A stretch of DNA of 39,385 nucleotides from an uncultured Aeromonadales bacterium (GCA_902761645.1 CACWLF010000010.1:1-39385), one strand, 5' to 3'; positions 17,517-27,041 are shown, counted from the first letter of the stretch. The notes: generated by a model from the sequence alone, not told the origin. Program-made: numbers and translations.

Positions 17517-18725
17517 TTACAGGAGATCCTGAAGAATTCTAGGATCATAATTTTTTACACACTTGTACAGCTGGCTGTATTCCACGTATTTGTTGTCGGC
17601 TAATTTAACAATTCCTCGCAGTGTCGCATTGCTGTATGCTGTCTTATACATGTTTTCTGCTTTATGAATGCCGCAGTCGAATGCCAGACGGTACCACGCA
17701 TATGCGGAGGCATCATTTTTTACAACACCTGTTCCGTTTTCATATACCTGTGCCAGTTCATACATTGCAGGAGGATAACCTCTGGAAATGCATTCCTTGA
17801 GAAGATCCAGACCCTTTGATGTATTCTGATCTACGACTTCTCCCTTATAGTACTGGATAGCAAGATATAATTTAGCCGGCAGAAACTGTTTCTTTGAAGC
17901 CTGTTCCAGATAGCCGATGCCGTCGGTATGATCATCGTGATTGGAACTTGTAGTAATCAGAAGTTTTCCGAGAGAAAACAGCGCCTGGGTATAATTGCTG
18001 CGCATTACCAGTTCGCGATAAGTTTCAATTGCCTTGCTAATATTTTTTTCGGTTCCGATGCCGTTTTCCTCCATGACAGCCTTCTCGTACAGTGCATCTA
18101 TATTTTTCTGTGCCGCGGCTTTAGAGAAATAGATATAGGCAAGCTCATCATCTTCAGGTACTATTTTTCCCTCTTCATAGAATTTGGCCAGCTGATACTG
18201 TGATTTGGCATCGCCTGCATCAGCGGCTATGGTCAGGTAATGAATAGCCTTCTGCGGATCTTTTCCAACAGCGCGACCCTTGAGGTAGGAATTGGCAACA
18301 TAGTTTGCCGACAGAATATCTCCCTGATTTGCAGCTTTTTCGTAGTACGACAGCGCCTTGCTTAAATTAATATCGGTATTGATTCCTTTTTCATAAACAC
18401 GTGCAGCTTTATAGAGACCTTTAACACCGCCTTCCATTTCATAGTAGGAAAGTGCCTTGTTTACATCAATCTGCTGATCGCCGCGACCGAAAAGGTAGAT
18501 ATCACCGAGATAAATCGCTGATTCGGAAATTCCCTGACTCAGAGTGTTTTCACATGCCTTTATTGCTTCATTGTACTGACCGCGTTCATTGTACACTTTA
18601 CAGTCGGTCAGATTGTAGGTTTTAATATTTTCCACATTGCTTGCAACAGATGACGGCTTCGGTGTTGATTCACATCCGCAGGTTACTGCGGTACAAACTG
18701 AAATTGCTAATAATAATTTTTTCAT
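17517..18725 (-). CDS. Sel1-repeat protein, probable lipoprotein
   Basis: The protein starts at ATG 18725 (MKKLLLAISVCTAVTCGC); a start 21 bases upstream would put extra polar residues before the signal. Cys18 after V-T-C-G is a probable but atypical lipobox, so it is likely exported and lipid-anchored. Residues from about 35 onward are Sel1-like repeats of about 36 residues (forms such as ALSYYEMEGGVKGLYKAARVYEKG and AIHYLTIAADAGDAKSQYQLAKFYEEG), ending near NDASAYAWYRLAFDCG. Such arrays bind other proteins. It is downstream of, and probably co-transcribed with, the pilin-head membrane protein gene 77 bases away. Confidence 0.85.
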   Translation of the reverse strand: MKKLLLAISVCTAVTCGCESTPKPSSVASNVENIKTYNLTDCKVYNERGQYNEAIKACENTLSQGISESAIYLGDIYLFGRGDQQIDVNKALSYYEMEGGVKGLYKAARVYEKGINTDINLSKALSYYEKAANQGDILSANYVANSYLKGRAVGKDPQKAIHYLTIAADAGDAKSQYQLAKFYEEGKIVPEDDELAYIYFSKAAAQKNIDALYEKAVMEENGIGTEKNISKAIETYRELVMRSNYTQALFSLGKLLITTSSNHDDHTDGIGYLEQASKKQFLPAKLYLAIQYYKGEVVDQNTSKGLDLLKECISRGYPPAMYELAQVYENGTGVVKNDASAYAWYRLAFDCGIHKAENMYKTAYSNATLRGIVKLADNKYVEYSQLYKCVKNYDPRILQDLL

Positions 18726-18802
18726 ATTCGGCCTTAAAACTTCCACAATGGAAGTTGATTTTCAAATGTAAGGTTTGTTGATTTACTCCGTCATCCTGTC
18801 TG

Positions 18803-20122
18803 TCAGCACAGATGCTTGGTGAAGCAGGTCGACTGGTTGGACACGCTCCAGGAAACCTTCTGGTTCGGACTCAGCTGCGGAATTAAAATATAATTTGCAC
18901 CTTTTAATGATGCATTATAATTGGAATTAACGGTAATTGTTCCGCCGTCTATCACAATGTTGGCAATTGAGTCATATTTATTTTCAGAAATAAATCTGTT
19001 TGATAAATCCCAGCTTCCGTCATCGGCCTTGCTGTTGGAATTGCAGACAGTCTGAAAAGTTGCCGGATTTGCAACAATGCACTGTTCAACCTGTTTCTTA
19101 ATCGGCTCAAGTGATCCGATAATGGTTTTAAATTCATCGGTTCCGCTCGGTTTCAGTACTGCGTAGATTATAAATATCGCCAGAACTGCAATAAGAGTGG
19201 TCAGAGTGAATAAAAATAATCTGTGTGCGGTTTTGACAGCGAAGGAATTTATTTTTTTGAAAATTCCCGGTTCTTCTGCGTCTGACTGAAATTCTTCATG
19301 TTCAGAGGTTTCTATGTCTGATTCATCAATTTTAAAATCTTTCTGTGAAAATAAATTAATGGCTTCCTGATATTTTGGATCGTCAATGCTGCCGGAACCG
19401 TCCAGAACGTTAAAACCCTGGTTTAAAGTCTCAGAAAAATTTTTTACCGCAGGTGCTCTGTTCTGCACAGGTGAACTTGAACTGCCGGAAGAAATTTTTC
19501 CTTCAGGGACTGTCCCGGTATTAAAATTTTTCTGTTCAAAATTTCTGTGTCCTTCTGGTACCGAGTACACCGGTTTTTTCTTTTTTTCGATTATAACGGT
19601 TTTCTGAATAACATATCCGTCTTTGATTTCGCGATAGATTGTAGTTTTCTTTTCCGCACCTTCCATGGAAAAATTTTCAAGATCGAAAGAGGCGGTTTCA
19701 GAATTCTGAATGTCATGAACATTCTGTTCACTGATGTTGTTTCTGAAAGATGATATATCATTGATTCTGTCATTATCCGGAACTGCAGAAAAATTTTTTT
19801 CAGCTGTGCCGCTGTCCTGAGAATAATTTCGGCGGGCGTAATCTGAATTATGATTTTCCCTGCCGGCAGATGCGGCATACTCATCTGTTTCACGGGCGTC
19901 GGAAACTGCAGACTGAACGAATGGTTCAGAATTGTCAAATGAAACACCGGTATAGCCGTTATCTTCCACATTGTCGGAGACTGTTTTATTAATTCCGGTG
20001 CCGTCAAAATCATCCATGGATTTTTCATTCTCACCGTCGGAAAAATTTTTAGAATTGAATTTAGTGAAATCTATTTCCAATTCATCATCGTTATCAAAAA
20101 AATTCTGGCTTCGGCTGTTCAT
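18803..20122 (-). CDS. Single-pass membrane protein with pilin-like C-terminal head
   Basis: This 439-residue protein has no N-terminal signal. About 300 residues of polar, Ser/Asp/Glu/Asn-rich low-complexity sequence come first, then a single membrane helix (LFLFTLTTLIAVLAIFIIY, about 300-322), then a C-terminal domain of about 115 residues. That domain reads like the globular head of a type IV pilin: KKQVEQC, TVCNSNS, a DGGTITV strand, LKGANYILIPQLSPNQKVSWSV, and a terminal Cys pair (STCFTKHLC). It lacks a prepilin peptidase site, so it should stay as a type II membrane protein with the head in the periplasm. The similarity is judged by eye. It pairs with the Sel1 lipoprotein gene downstream. 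Confidence 0.7.
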   Translation of the reverse strand: MNSRSQNFFDNDDELEIDFTKFNSKNFSDGENEKSMDDFDGTGINKTVSDNVEDNGYTGVSFDNSEPFVQSAVSDARETDEYAASAGRENHNSDYARRNYSQDSGTAEKNFSAVPDNDRINDISSFRNNISEQNVHDIQNSETASFDLENFSMEGAEKKTTIYREIKDGYVIQKTVIIEKKKKPVYSVPEGHRNFEQKNFNTGTVPEGKISSGSSSSPVQNRAPAVKNFSETLNQGFNVLDGSGSIDDPKYQEAINLFSQKDFKIDESDIETSEHEEFQSDAEEPGIFKKINSFAVKTAHRLFLFTLTTLIAVLAIFIIYAVLKPSGTDEFKTIIGSLEPIKKQVEQCIVANPATFQTVCNSNSKADDGSWDLSNRFISENKYDSIANIVIDGGTITVNSNYNASLKGANYILIPQLSPNQKVSWSVSNQSTCFTKHLC

Positions 20123-20648
20123 AACTGCTTATTTTTTCAAGAAATTTATCAATAATTTTTCTTTAATTATAATCCAATTCTTTTAAACCAAAAAGAAATG
20201 TTTTTTTAAGATTAATTATTGCGGCGGTATTTTTTAATACCTGACTTTAAAAATTTTGGGTTCAGTCATTAATATTCATTAATATTATGTGTCTGCCGGG
20301 GACATGACGGAAGGAACGGTATCTGTTATGACGAGCATAAACGATCCCGGTGTTCATTGTTTCCGGACAATGAACAGTGAGCAGTTTTTATCGGGAGCAC
20401 GGACCATGCATAATGAATGAAAAGTGCAGTTTGTTCCCGGTTCGAATCACTTATTGTCAGTATGCAAAGCAGCAATCCGCCAGACGGTATCTGTAAATAT
20501 AAAATCAGTTCTGCTTTGTATTTTTTGACGGATACCGAACTTTTATTTAAAATTTTAGATTAATATAGATCGGTTATAGCAGCTGAAAATAAATGCAACG
20601 GCTGTACAGTCATGAAGAAGGTGCAAAAAATAATTTATTGGTGTTTTG
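20123..20648. other. Divergent intergenic region with inverted repeats
   Basis: These 526 bases separate the pilin-head gene from the RavA-like operon and hold no supported gene. TGTTCATTGT (20351-20360) and ACAATGAACA (20367-20376) form a perfect 10-base-pair inverted repeat with loop TTCCGG. CAAAGCAG (20465-20472) pairs with CTGCTTTG (20511-20518) followed by TATTTTTT, a weak terminator-like stem with a 38-base loop. ACGGTATCTGT occurs twice (near 20315 and 20484). Promoters for both operons should lie here, but I cannot fix them. Confidence 0.5.
20351..20376. repeat. Perfect 10-base-pair inverted repeat upstream of the RavA-like operon
   Basis: TGTTCATTGT-TTCCGG-ACAATGAACA. No T-run follows on either side, so it is not a standard terminator. 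A dimeric regulator's operator or a structured leader are both possible. It lies about 270 bases before the ATPase start. Confidence 0.5.
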
Positions 20649-22544
20649 ATGTTTGAAATATCCGAGCGTATTAGTCAGATTATAAAGAGTGTCTGCAGAG
20701 ATCTGTATGATCGTGAAGATGTGGTCAGAGTGGTTGTTCTGTCTATTCTGGCAGGTCAGAATGTTTTTCTTTACGGTCCTCCGGGTACCGGAAAAAGTAT
20801 GATTTCACGCAAAGTGTCCGGTATATTTGAAAGTTCGAATTATTACGAGCATCTGATGCATCGTTTCTGCACACCAGAGGAACTTTTCGGACCTGTTTCG
20901 CTGAAACAGCTGAAGAACGATCAGTATGTGCGTCTGACTGACGGTTACCTTGCCTCCGCCGACTTTGCATTTCTCGATGAAATCTGGAAATCGTCTCCTG
21001 CGGTTTTGAATACTCTGCTTACTCTGATTAATGAAAGAAAATTCCACAACGGAAGTGAAACGGTAAAAGTTCCGCTGAAATCCCTGATCTCCGCATCAAA
21101 CGAAATTCCTCTTCACGAGGCCGGACTCGATGCGCTGTATGATCGTTTTCTTGTTCGCATCACGGTGAATCCAATCCGTGATTCGTCCACTTTCCGGAAT
21201 CTTATTTTAAGCAATACCGGTTCCGTAAATCATGAAATCCCGAGAAAGCTCCGCATTACCAATGAGGAATACGAGGACTGGCTCGGCAGAATTGATTCCG
21301 TTCGTTTATCCGAACGCAATGCCGAGGCCATTGTAAAAATGCGCGAGATCATTGCCGAGCAGGTTGATTTAAGCGATCTCGACAACAAACTAGAACGGTC
21401 GTTTGATGATGATAATGAAGCACTGAACGATGATCTGAAATACGGACATCTTTCCTATGTATCAGATCGTCGCTGGTTCCAGGTTGTCCGTCTTCTGAAG
21501 GCATCGGCTTTTTATAACGGCAGAACCGAAACCTGCATCAAGGATTTTTTCATTATGCGCTACTGTCTGTGGAACAATGCTTCGGATCAGGCGAGTTTTG
21601 ATAATCTTGTCACCGATATAATCAAGGAGTATGCGCAGCAGGACTTAATCAGTGAGGAACTGCTGCAGAGTGTCGAGACGGAATTCAGCAAACACGGGGC
21701 ATCATTCTGTCATGACATGGTTTCCCGGATCCGCAGTGTCGAAAATGAAATCGACACGGTTCTCAAGAAACTTAAGGCAAACGATGTTGAAATAAGAAGC
21801 GGAGATCGCCAGTTCTTTTTCCGGCAGAATACGGACATGTCGCCAAAATACAGCCGTATTCCGAAACCTTCCGCCATCAACAAGGTCAATTTTGAATCCT
21901 ACATTACGGAAATGCATCTGGAACCCGGAAAGGAGGTTGCCTGTACTCTTACCAAAACGTCAGCCCGCGGATATAAACTGTATCTGAACCAGCTGGAGTG
22001 CTTCCCTGATGACGAGTTCGATCCGAACGTGCTGTCTCACGGTCAGAATATTAAAATGAAGGTTTATTCCATCGACCGTGAAAATCGTCTGATCTGGGTT
22101 CGCACAATCAAGAAAAACGCTGAATACTGGCTGCCGATACTGAATTACGATCTGGATATTATTTACAGATCCATTTATGACGAACAGCTGGTGCGCAGTC
22201 CAAGTCTGAGCTTTAAACTGAGCGCCAACAGCAGGGGTAATTTCGATTTGACGATTATCGGGCAGAAACTGCAGCAGAAGCACATCATCAAGAAGGAATC
22301 AATCAACCTGCTGCTGCTGCTGATCAAACTTTTCAACAAACGTTCCGAAACAGAGGAGCAGATCCTGAATTATTTCAAGGAATATGATCGTCTGTTTGAA
22401 AATGTGATTGAAGAAATTGATGAAGAACTGTTTTTGAATAATGAGGACAAACGCTGTCTGAAGGAAATTTTCTTTGATCTGGTTCCTAATATACGTAAAG
22501 CGAAAAGTGATTTCTTAGAGCTGCAGAATGTTTACATCAAATAG
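20649..22544 (+). CDS. MoxR-family AAA+ ATPase, RavA-like
   Basis: The protein is a MoxR-class AAA+ ATPase of 631 residues, likely a hexameric chaperone acting with the VWA protein encoded next. Visible motifs: Walker A G43-P-P-G-T-G-K-S50, RFCTPEELFGPVSL, Walker B FAFLD110-E111-IWKSS, sensor 1 SASNEIP and the arginine-finger region LYDRFLVRI. The lid helices follow (LSYVSDRRWFQVVRLLKASAFYNGR), as in RavA of E. coli. RavA is about 500 residues; here the C-terminal part is longer and includes a beta-rich section (about 380-530) I cannot assign. In E. coli RavA-ViaA affects respiratory-complex maturation and aminoglycoside sensitivity. ATG 20649 is preferred to the TTG just before it. Confidence 0.85.
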   Translation: MFEISERISQIIKSVCRDLYDREDVVRVVVLSILAGQNVFLYGPPGTGKSMISRKVSGIFESSNYYEHLMHRFCTPEELFGPVSLKQLKNDQYVRLTDGYLASADFAFLDEIWKSSPAVLNTLLTLINERKFHNGSETVKVPLKSLISASNEIPLHEAGLDALYDRFLVRITVNPIRDSSTFRNLILSNTGSVNHEIPRKLRITNEEYEDWLGRIDSVRLSERNAEAIVKMREIIAEQVDLSDLDNKLERSFDDDNEALNDDLKYGHLSYVSDRRWFQVVRLLKASAFYNGRTETCIKDFFIMRYCLWNNASDQASFDNLVTDIIKEYAQQDLISEELLQSVETEFSKHGASFCHDMVSRIRSVENEIDTVLKKLKANDVEIRSGDRQFFFRQNTDMSPKYSRIPKPSAINKVNFESYITEMHLEPGKEVACTLTKTSARGYKLYLNQLECFPDDEFDPNVLSHGQNIKMKVYSIDRENRLIWVRTIKKNAEYWLPILNYDLDIIYRSIYDEQLVRSPSLSFKLSANSRGNFDLTIIGQKLQQKHIIKKESINLLLLLIKLFNKRSETEEQILNYFKEYDRLFENVIEEIDEELFLNNEDKRCLKEIFFDLVPNIRKAKSDFLELQNVYIK

Positions 22545-25500
22545 TACAAGACTGCTCCGGCATGCAGACCGGACCCTTGAACGGCTGATAGGCAAGGAAA
22601 AAAAGAGTAAAAATTCCCTGTCGCTTGAGAATTTTTCCGTTTTGCGCAAAACGATGAAAAATTTCATCAAAAAAATAAATGCAAAATTATCTCCGAAGGT
22701 TTTAAGCAACGACGAATTTATCAAAGATCTGCAGACGCTTACTGAATATACCAGATACACGGCAGATCAGATCAACAGCACGGTTCTTGCCAGGGAAAAG
22801 GAACTGTTCAAAAAATATTTCAGGGAACGCGGTCATTATAAACTGGATCTTCTGGAAAAATACTACAACAATTATTTTTCCATAAATGTTCCCGACAGCA
22901 GTGCAGATCCGAAAACATGGGAAAACTATCATAATTCCATCAACAGTTTCAAAAGTTCTCTGGAAGGCGCCCATTCCTCGTTTGTCTCTCATATTCTCGA
23001 GGAGGTAAGAGAGAAGGAGGATGAGTATATTTCCAATATCAGCAGATATTTCGATCAGGTTATTGCAGATCAGTTTGCTGTGCAGATGGAAAGAGTGGAA
23101 CTGTGCAACCGACTTAAACTTCCTGCTGATAATTATCTTTCCGGTTTTTCCGGAAAAAAATCCGACGGGACTGAAAATAAATCGAAAAATAACGAACAGT
23201 ACCAGACTGCAAGTCTGCGCAATGCAGAACAGCAGAAATTTCTTCAGCCGTCCGATCGTCGCAATAATGCCCGCAGGCAGGAAAAATACAATGCGGCCGG
23301 AAAGGAGGAACAGAAAAAATCCTCGTCTGAGAACAGCAGCGCCTCCGGCATGAATAAGACGGATAAATCCGGTGACCGTTATGAGACGATTGCAGATCAG
23401 ATGATGGATGACTATAAAAACAACCGTACTCCCGAAAATAATAAATCTGATGAACATACAGGCAATAATGAAAAAAATCCGCAGCGGCAGGAAAATTATG
23501 AACGTAATATGCCAGCAGGAAATTATTCTGAAAATCAGACCGGAGAAAATAATTCTAGGAACGGCGGTGGTCAGGAAAAAAAATCTTCGGGTAAGTCTGC
23601 TGACGGAAAAAATAATTCATCCGAGGGGGATGGGGACTCACGAACCGGAAACGAAGAACAGAAAAGTTCAGGAGCAGGATGCGGGGAATCATCCGGAAAG
23701 CAGGAAAATAAAAAAAATTCACAGAGCGGCAAGGAAAACATCAGTCAGGAAAATTCATCGGAATCTGAGAAAAATAATTTTTCCGATCTGCGCAGTCAGC
23801 GGCAGAGAGGAGGTTTAAACGGACAATCAGGTGAAGGAGCGGATTCAGGTTATCCGGACGAAAATCAGGGAAGACGGGGCGGAGAAAAAAATAGTTCATC
23901 TTCAGATCCGGAAAGAAGTGACAGGAGTGAACAGAAAAAAAATTCACCGAACAGCCGTGAAGAGTCTCGGAACGGGGTAAAGGAAAATTCCGGAGAGAAC
24001 GGAACACAGTCAGACACAGGCGGTGAAAATAACAGCCGCAGTTCAAGAATTGACGAACAGACAAGATTTCTTCAGGAACTGTCCGATGCTCTGAATTCCT
24101 CCTTCGGCAATGAGGAGAGTGCGAACCGGAACTGGAATGACGGTAACGGAATAAGTCCGCAGAATGAAATACCCGACAACTATACCGGAACAGGGCAGTA
24201 TATGACCGGACCGGACATGAATCCAGGAAGCAGTGCGGAAGGAGAGGAAATAAATGCGGCTCCCGAATATGATCTTGGTAACTACTTCGATCTTGAGGAA
24301 ACCGGAGATATCGGTTCTGCCGATCTGAATTCCGACCAGGAAGACGGAACCTCATCAGGCGGAGGGGAGAGCGACGGTGATTATGATGCTGAAAGTTCCA
24401 AATCAATTATGGATTATCTTAAGGAGCTCGGGTACGATGAAAACGGCATATTCGATCCGAACCCTTCAAATTTCTGGACTCATCAGTACTGGCAAATCCC
24501 GAAAATGGGCGGAAAATTTATTCCGTACGGACCGCAGAACAGCGATGATCAGACAAGTGACAACGCATCAGCTCAGCAGGAGGAACTGCCGGAAAACGAC
24601 GGACAGGAACCGGATCCCGATGAACAGCTGATTGATGAACTGGTGGAATCCATTCTGTTCAACAAGGGCAATGCGAAAAAAAATTCATTTAACAAACCTG
24701 GAAAAAACAAGGGAGCGGAAACCACAGGAAACGATCAGTTCATCCATTACTTCAAGGTGGTTGAGCATTCCAAAGGACTGCAGAAACTGCTTAACCGGCT
24801 GGGAAGGTGCATGGATCTTGATCGCGCTCAGAATGAAAAGGCAAGAAGGAACGAGAATTCCGGTAACCGCAAAAAAACAGAAGACAGCAGGGAGTCTCTT
24901 TCCGGAATCACTCTGGGAAACGAGATCAGCTATGTTCTGCCCCAGGAACTGGTAAAACTGAATGATCCAGCGGTGGAGCCTCTTTTTGATGTAAATTATC
25001 TGGAAAGAAATCTGATCCGTTTCGATCTGGACGGCATTGCAGATCTTAACGGCGAACAGGAAAAAATTCCAAGTTCTCCTTCTCACGAGAGGGGACCGGT
25101 AATTCTCTGCATAGATACCAGTTCTTCAATGCAGGGAATTCCCGAGAGCTATGCAAAGGCGATAGTCATGAGTCTTGCAACGAAATGTGTTTCAGCGTCA
25201 CGTGACTGTTTCATAATTAATTTTTCTGTAACCATTGAAAAACTGCTGGTTAATAAAAATACGGCGAATGCAGAAAAAACCGTAACCGAATTTTTATGCA
25301 AATCATTTAATGGAGGTTCGGATCTGGATGAGGCTCTTACGGAATGCCTGAGACTAATGGAAAACGATCCTGCGTTCTACCGATCTGACGTGCTTTGCGT
25401 GACCGACGGCAAGGTAAAATATTCACAGAGTCTGATCGATCTGATCAGAAACCGTAAAAAGCATGAAAAGAATAATTTTTTTGAATTGCTGGTCAGCACC

Positions 25501-25644
25501 GATTATGAGGATCAGTATTTTAATTCTGAAGAAAATTATGATTTAATCGATCCGATGAAACTTTTTGACGTTATTTTTAAACTTAACCGGGACGGCAATA
25601 CCCTTACCGAATTCAGAAATAACAAAATAAAGGCATATTATTAG
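22528..25644 (+). CDS. VWA-domain protein, ViaA-like, with very long low-complexity insert
   Basis: The C-terminal quarter resembles ViaA, the partner of RavA: LPQELVKL, then a von Willebrand A domain with ERGPVILCIDTSSSM, GGSDLDEAL and VLCVTDGKV. MIDAS residues D863, S865, S867 and D960 are present, but the usual Thr in GGTDL is Ser931. The N-terminal 200 residues are helical. Between them, about residues 205-650 are low-complexity sequence rich in Ser, Asn, Gly, Glu, Lys and Gln (for example GNNEKNPQRQENYE), almost surely disordered. E. coli ViaA is about 483 residues; this is 1038. The start overlaps the ATPase stop by 17 bases, so they are translationally coupled and should form one complex. 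Confidence 0.82.
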   Translation: MFTSNSTRLLRHADRTLERLIGKEKKSKNSLSLENFSVLRKTMKNFIKKINAKLSPKVLSNDEFIKDLQTLTEYTRYTADQINSTVLAREKELFKKYFRERGHYKLDLLEKYYNNYFSINVPDSSADPKTWENYHNSINSFKSSLEGAHSSFVSHILEEVREKEDEYISNISRYFDQVIADQFAVQMERVELCNRLKLPADNYLSGFSGKKSDGTENKSKNNEQYQTASLRNAEQQKFLQPSDRRNNARRQEKYNAAGKEEQKKSSSENSSASGMNKTDKSGDRYETIADQMMDDYKNNRTPENNKSDEHTGNNEKNPQRQENYERNMPAGNYSENQTGENNSRNGGGQEKKSSGKSADGKNNSSEGDGDSRTGNEEQKSSGAGCGESSGKQENKKNSQSGKENISQENSSESEKNNFSDLRSQRQRGGLNGQSGEGADSGYPDENQGRRGGEKNSSSSDPERSDRSEQKKNSPNSREESRNGVKENSGENGTQSDTGGENNSRSSRIDEQTRFLQELSDALNSSFGNEESANRNWNDGNGISPQNEIPDNYTGTGQYMTGPDMNPGSSAEGEEINAAPEYDLGNYFDLEETGDIGSADLNSDQEDGTSSGGGESDGDYDAESSKSIMDYLKELGYDENGIFDPNPSNFWTHQYWQIPKMGGKFIPYGPQNSDDQTSDNASAQQEELPENDGQEPDPDEQLIDELVESILFNKGNAKKNSFNKPGKNKGAETTGNDQFIHYFKVVEHSKGLQKLLNRLGRCMDLDRAQNEKARRNENSGNRKKTEDSRESLSGITLGNEISYVLPQELVKLNDPAVEPLFDVNYLERNLIRFDLDGIADLNGEQEKIPSSPSHERGPVILCIDTSSSMQGIPESYAKAIVMSLATKCVSASRDCFIINFSVTIEKLLVNKNTANAEKTVTEFLCKSFNGGSDLDEALTECLRLMENDPAFYRSDVLCVTDGKVKYSQSLIDLIRNRKKHEKNNFFELLVSTDYEDQYFNSEENYDLIDPMKLFDVIFKLNRDGNTLTEFRNNKIKAYY

Positions 25645-25660
25645 AACCCAGGAGACAAAA

Positions 25661-26410
25661 ATGAAATTTTCCCTGCTGAAATTTCTGGCTTTAGGCCTGT
25701 GCGGCATTTCGTCTGTTAATGCCGTTAACAAATCCGAAATCATCTGCAGTTACATAAAAAAAATTGAGGTGCCTGCAGATACAAAACTGGATTACTGCAC
25801 GGTAATTGAAAATGAAAACGGTCTTAATCTGCTTCTGCGTTATGAGGCTGACAAATCCCTTGCCGATATCTTTTCCCAGACCTTTGTTTTTAATGATCAG
25901 AATATTATGCCTGAGACCCGGAAATTATTCTGCCGTATTTTCAGGGATAACGAGGATATTTACAGTCTTGAGTCGGGAACATATTACAGGGACAGAACTT
26001 TATCTGAAACGAAAATCACCAGGAATGCCTGCAGAAATTTCGGACCTGATGCCGGCGGTCCCGCCTCGGATAATTTTTTAAAGGATTCGATAACAGAGCA
26101 GTGCGAAACAATGTCAAAGCAGATAGCCGACCCGAGAATCATGGGATCCGGATGTTCATACGAGGGAACCGAATTCAGATTCAGTTATGAAGTGAGTCCG
26201 GAGGCTGCACCGAAAGGCTACATAGGGGGAAAATATACCGAACGGAAATTCAATCCGAAGGACAAAAAAATGCTTGACGATTACTGCCTGAAAATCAGAG
26301 CAAAAAATTTCTATGATGCAGGGTTCAGAACAATGAAATATATTTATAATGTGGACGGTAAGCCGTCGTTTGCTCTGATTCTGGATTTGAATGACTGCAT
26401 GAAAAAATAA
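25661..26410 (+). CDS. Exported hypothetical protein in RavA/ViaA-like operon
   Basis: The first 21 residues are a Sec signal peptide (MKFSLLKFLALGLCGISSVNA). The mature part of about 228 residues has at least seven Cys and a repeated motif: KLFCRIFRDNEDIYSLESGTYY resembles the later YCLKIRAKNFYDAGFRTMKYIY, hinting at an internal duplication. The family is unknown to me. It follows the VWA gene by 16 bases, with CCCAGGAGAC as ribosome site, so it belongs to the operon. A periplasmic protein made with a cytosolic ATPase/VWA pair may report on envelope or redox state, but that is only inference. Confidence 0.72.
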   Translation: MKFSLLKFLALGLCGISSVNAVNKSEIICSYIKKIEVPADTKLDYCTVIENENGLNLLLRYEADKSLADIFSQTFVFNDQNIMPETRKLFCRIFRDNEDIYSLESGTYYRDRTLSETKITRNACRNFGPDAGGPASDNFLKDSITEQCETMSKQIADPRIMGSGCSYEGTEFRFSYEVSPEAAPKGYIGGKYTERKFNPKDKKMLDDYCLKIRAKNFYDAGFRTMKYIYNVDGKPSFALILDLNDCMKK

Positions 26411-26456
26411 TCGGCAAAAAAATGTTTTAGAAAAAAATTATTATCTGGAAAATCAA

Positions 26457-27041
26457 ATGGCAAAATTATCAAAAGAATATAAGGCAGTTGCCGAACTGGC
26501 AAGTCTGCTGTACGACACGGTTCTCGAAAATCTTCAGAACAGCGGCAGGCCTGTCATGGCAAGGAATATTGAACTTGACGATTCCTTTTTCAGTGACGAT
26601 CCTGCGCAGAAGACAAATCCCGAGATAAAAAAATATCTGGGAAAATTTTCTCTGAATAACAGAGTGTTTGATTTATGGCTCTGCTCTGAAATCAACTGGT
26701 ATGCTCCGGGAAAAATTTATGCTGGTTTAAAGATTTCCGATGCTGAAGATCAGGAAATAATTTTTTCCGAAGAACTGAAAAATCAGCTTAAAAATTTTTT
26801 CGGAGAACTGATTTCATCCGGGCAGGAACCGGTTGACGGGTGGATCTGCTGGCGCTATATAACCATTAACGGGGACACCACAACCAATACCGGCAGCGGA
26901 GCGATCCCGCATTTCAAGGTTCCGAACGATGCTCTTGTTCAGCTTAATAACAATGAAAAAATTTTTACCAGGTTTGCAACGGTTCTGCTGAATACATGGA
27001 ACGACTACAATCAGAAGGCGCTGGAACTGATTAAAAAATAA
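26457..27041 (+). CDS. Hypothetical cytosolic protein at end of RavA/ViaA-like operon
   Basis: This 194-residue protein has no signal peptide or membrane helix. It is mixed alpha/beta, with an opening helix (YKAVAELASLLYDTVLENL), a central strand pair (FDLWLCSEINWYAPGKIYAGLKI), GWICWRYITING, and a final helix (TRFATVLLNTWNDYNQKALELI). I do not recognise it. It lies 46 bases after the exported-protein gene and is the last gene before a strong terminator, so it is probably the fourth gene of the operon. Confidence 0.7.
   Translation: MAKLSKEYKAVAELASLLYDTVLENLQNSGRPVMARNIELDDSFFSDDPAQKTNPEIKKYLGKFSLNNRVFDLWLCSEINWYAPGKIYAGLKISDAEDQEIIFSEELKNQLKNFFGELISSGQEPVDGWICWRYITINGDTTTNTGSGAIPHFKVPNDALVQLNNNEKIFTRFATVLLNTWNDYNQKALELIKK

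Noticed and set aside
20439-20452. CCCGGTTCGAATCA, which looks like a tRNA T-arm
   Set aside because: The flanking bases do not pair into a T stem, and no D-arm, anticodon arm or acceptor stem can be built upstream.
22702-24406. Long minus-strand open frames opposite the VWA gene (for example 22702-23457 and 23741-24406)
   Set aside because: They are antisense to biased low-complexity coding sequence, have no ribosome sites or domains, and overlap a well-supported gene.
20649-25644. MoxR-VWA-phosphatase type phage-defence system
   Set aside because: The ATPase and VWA protein fit RavA/ViaA better, and there is no phosphatase gene or defence-type neighbour.
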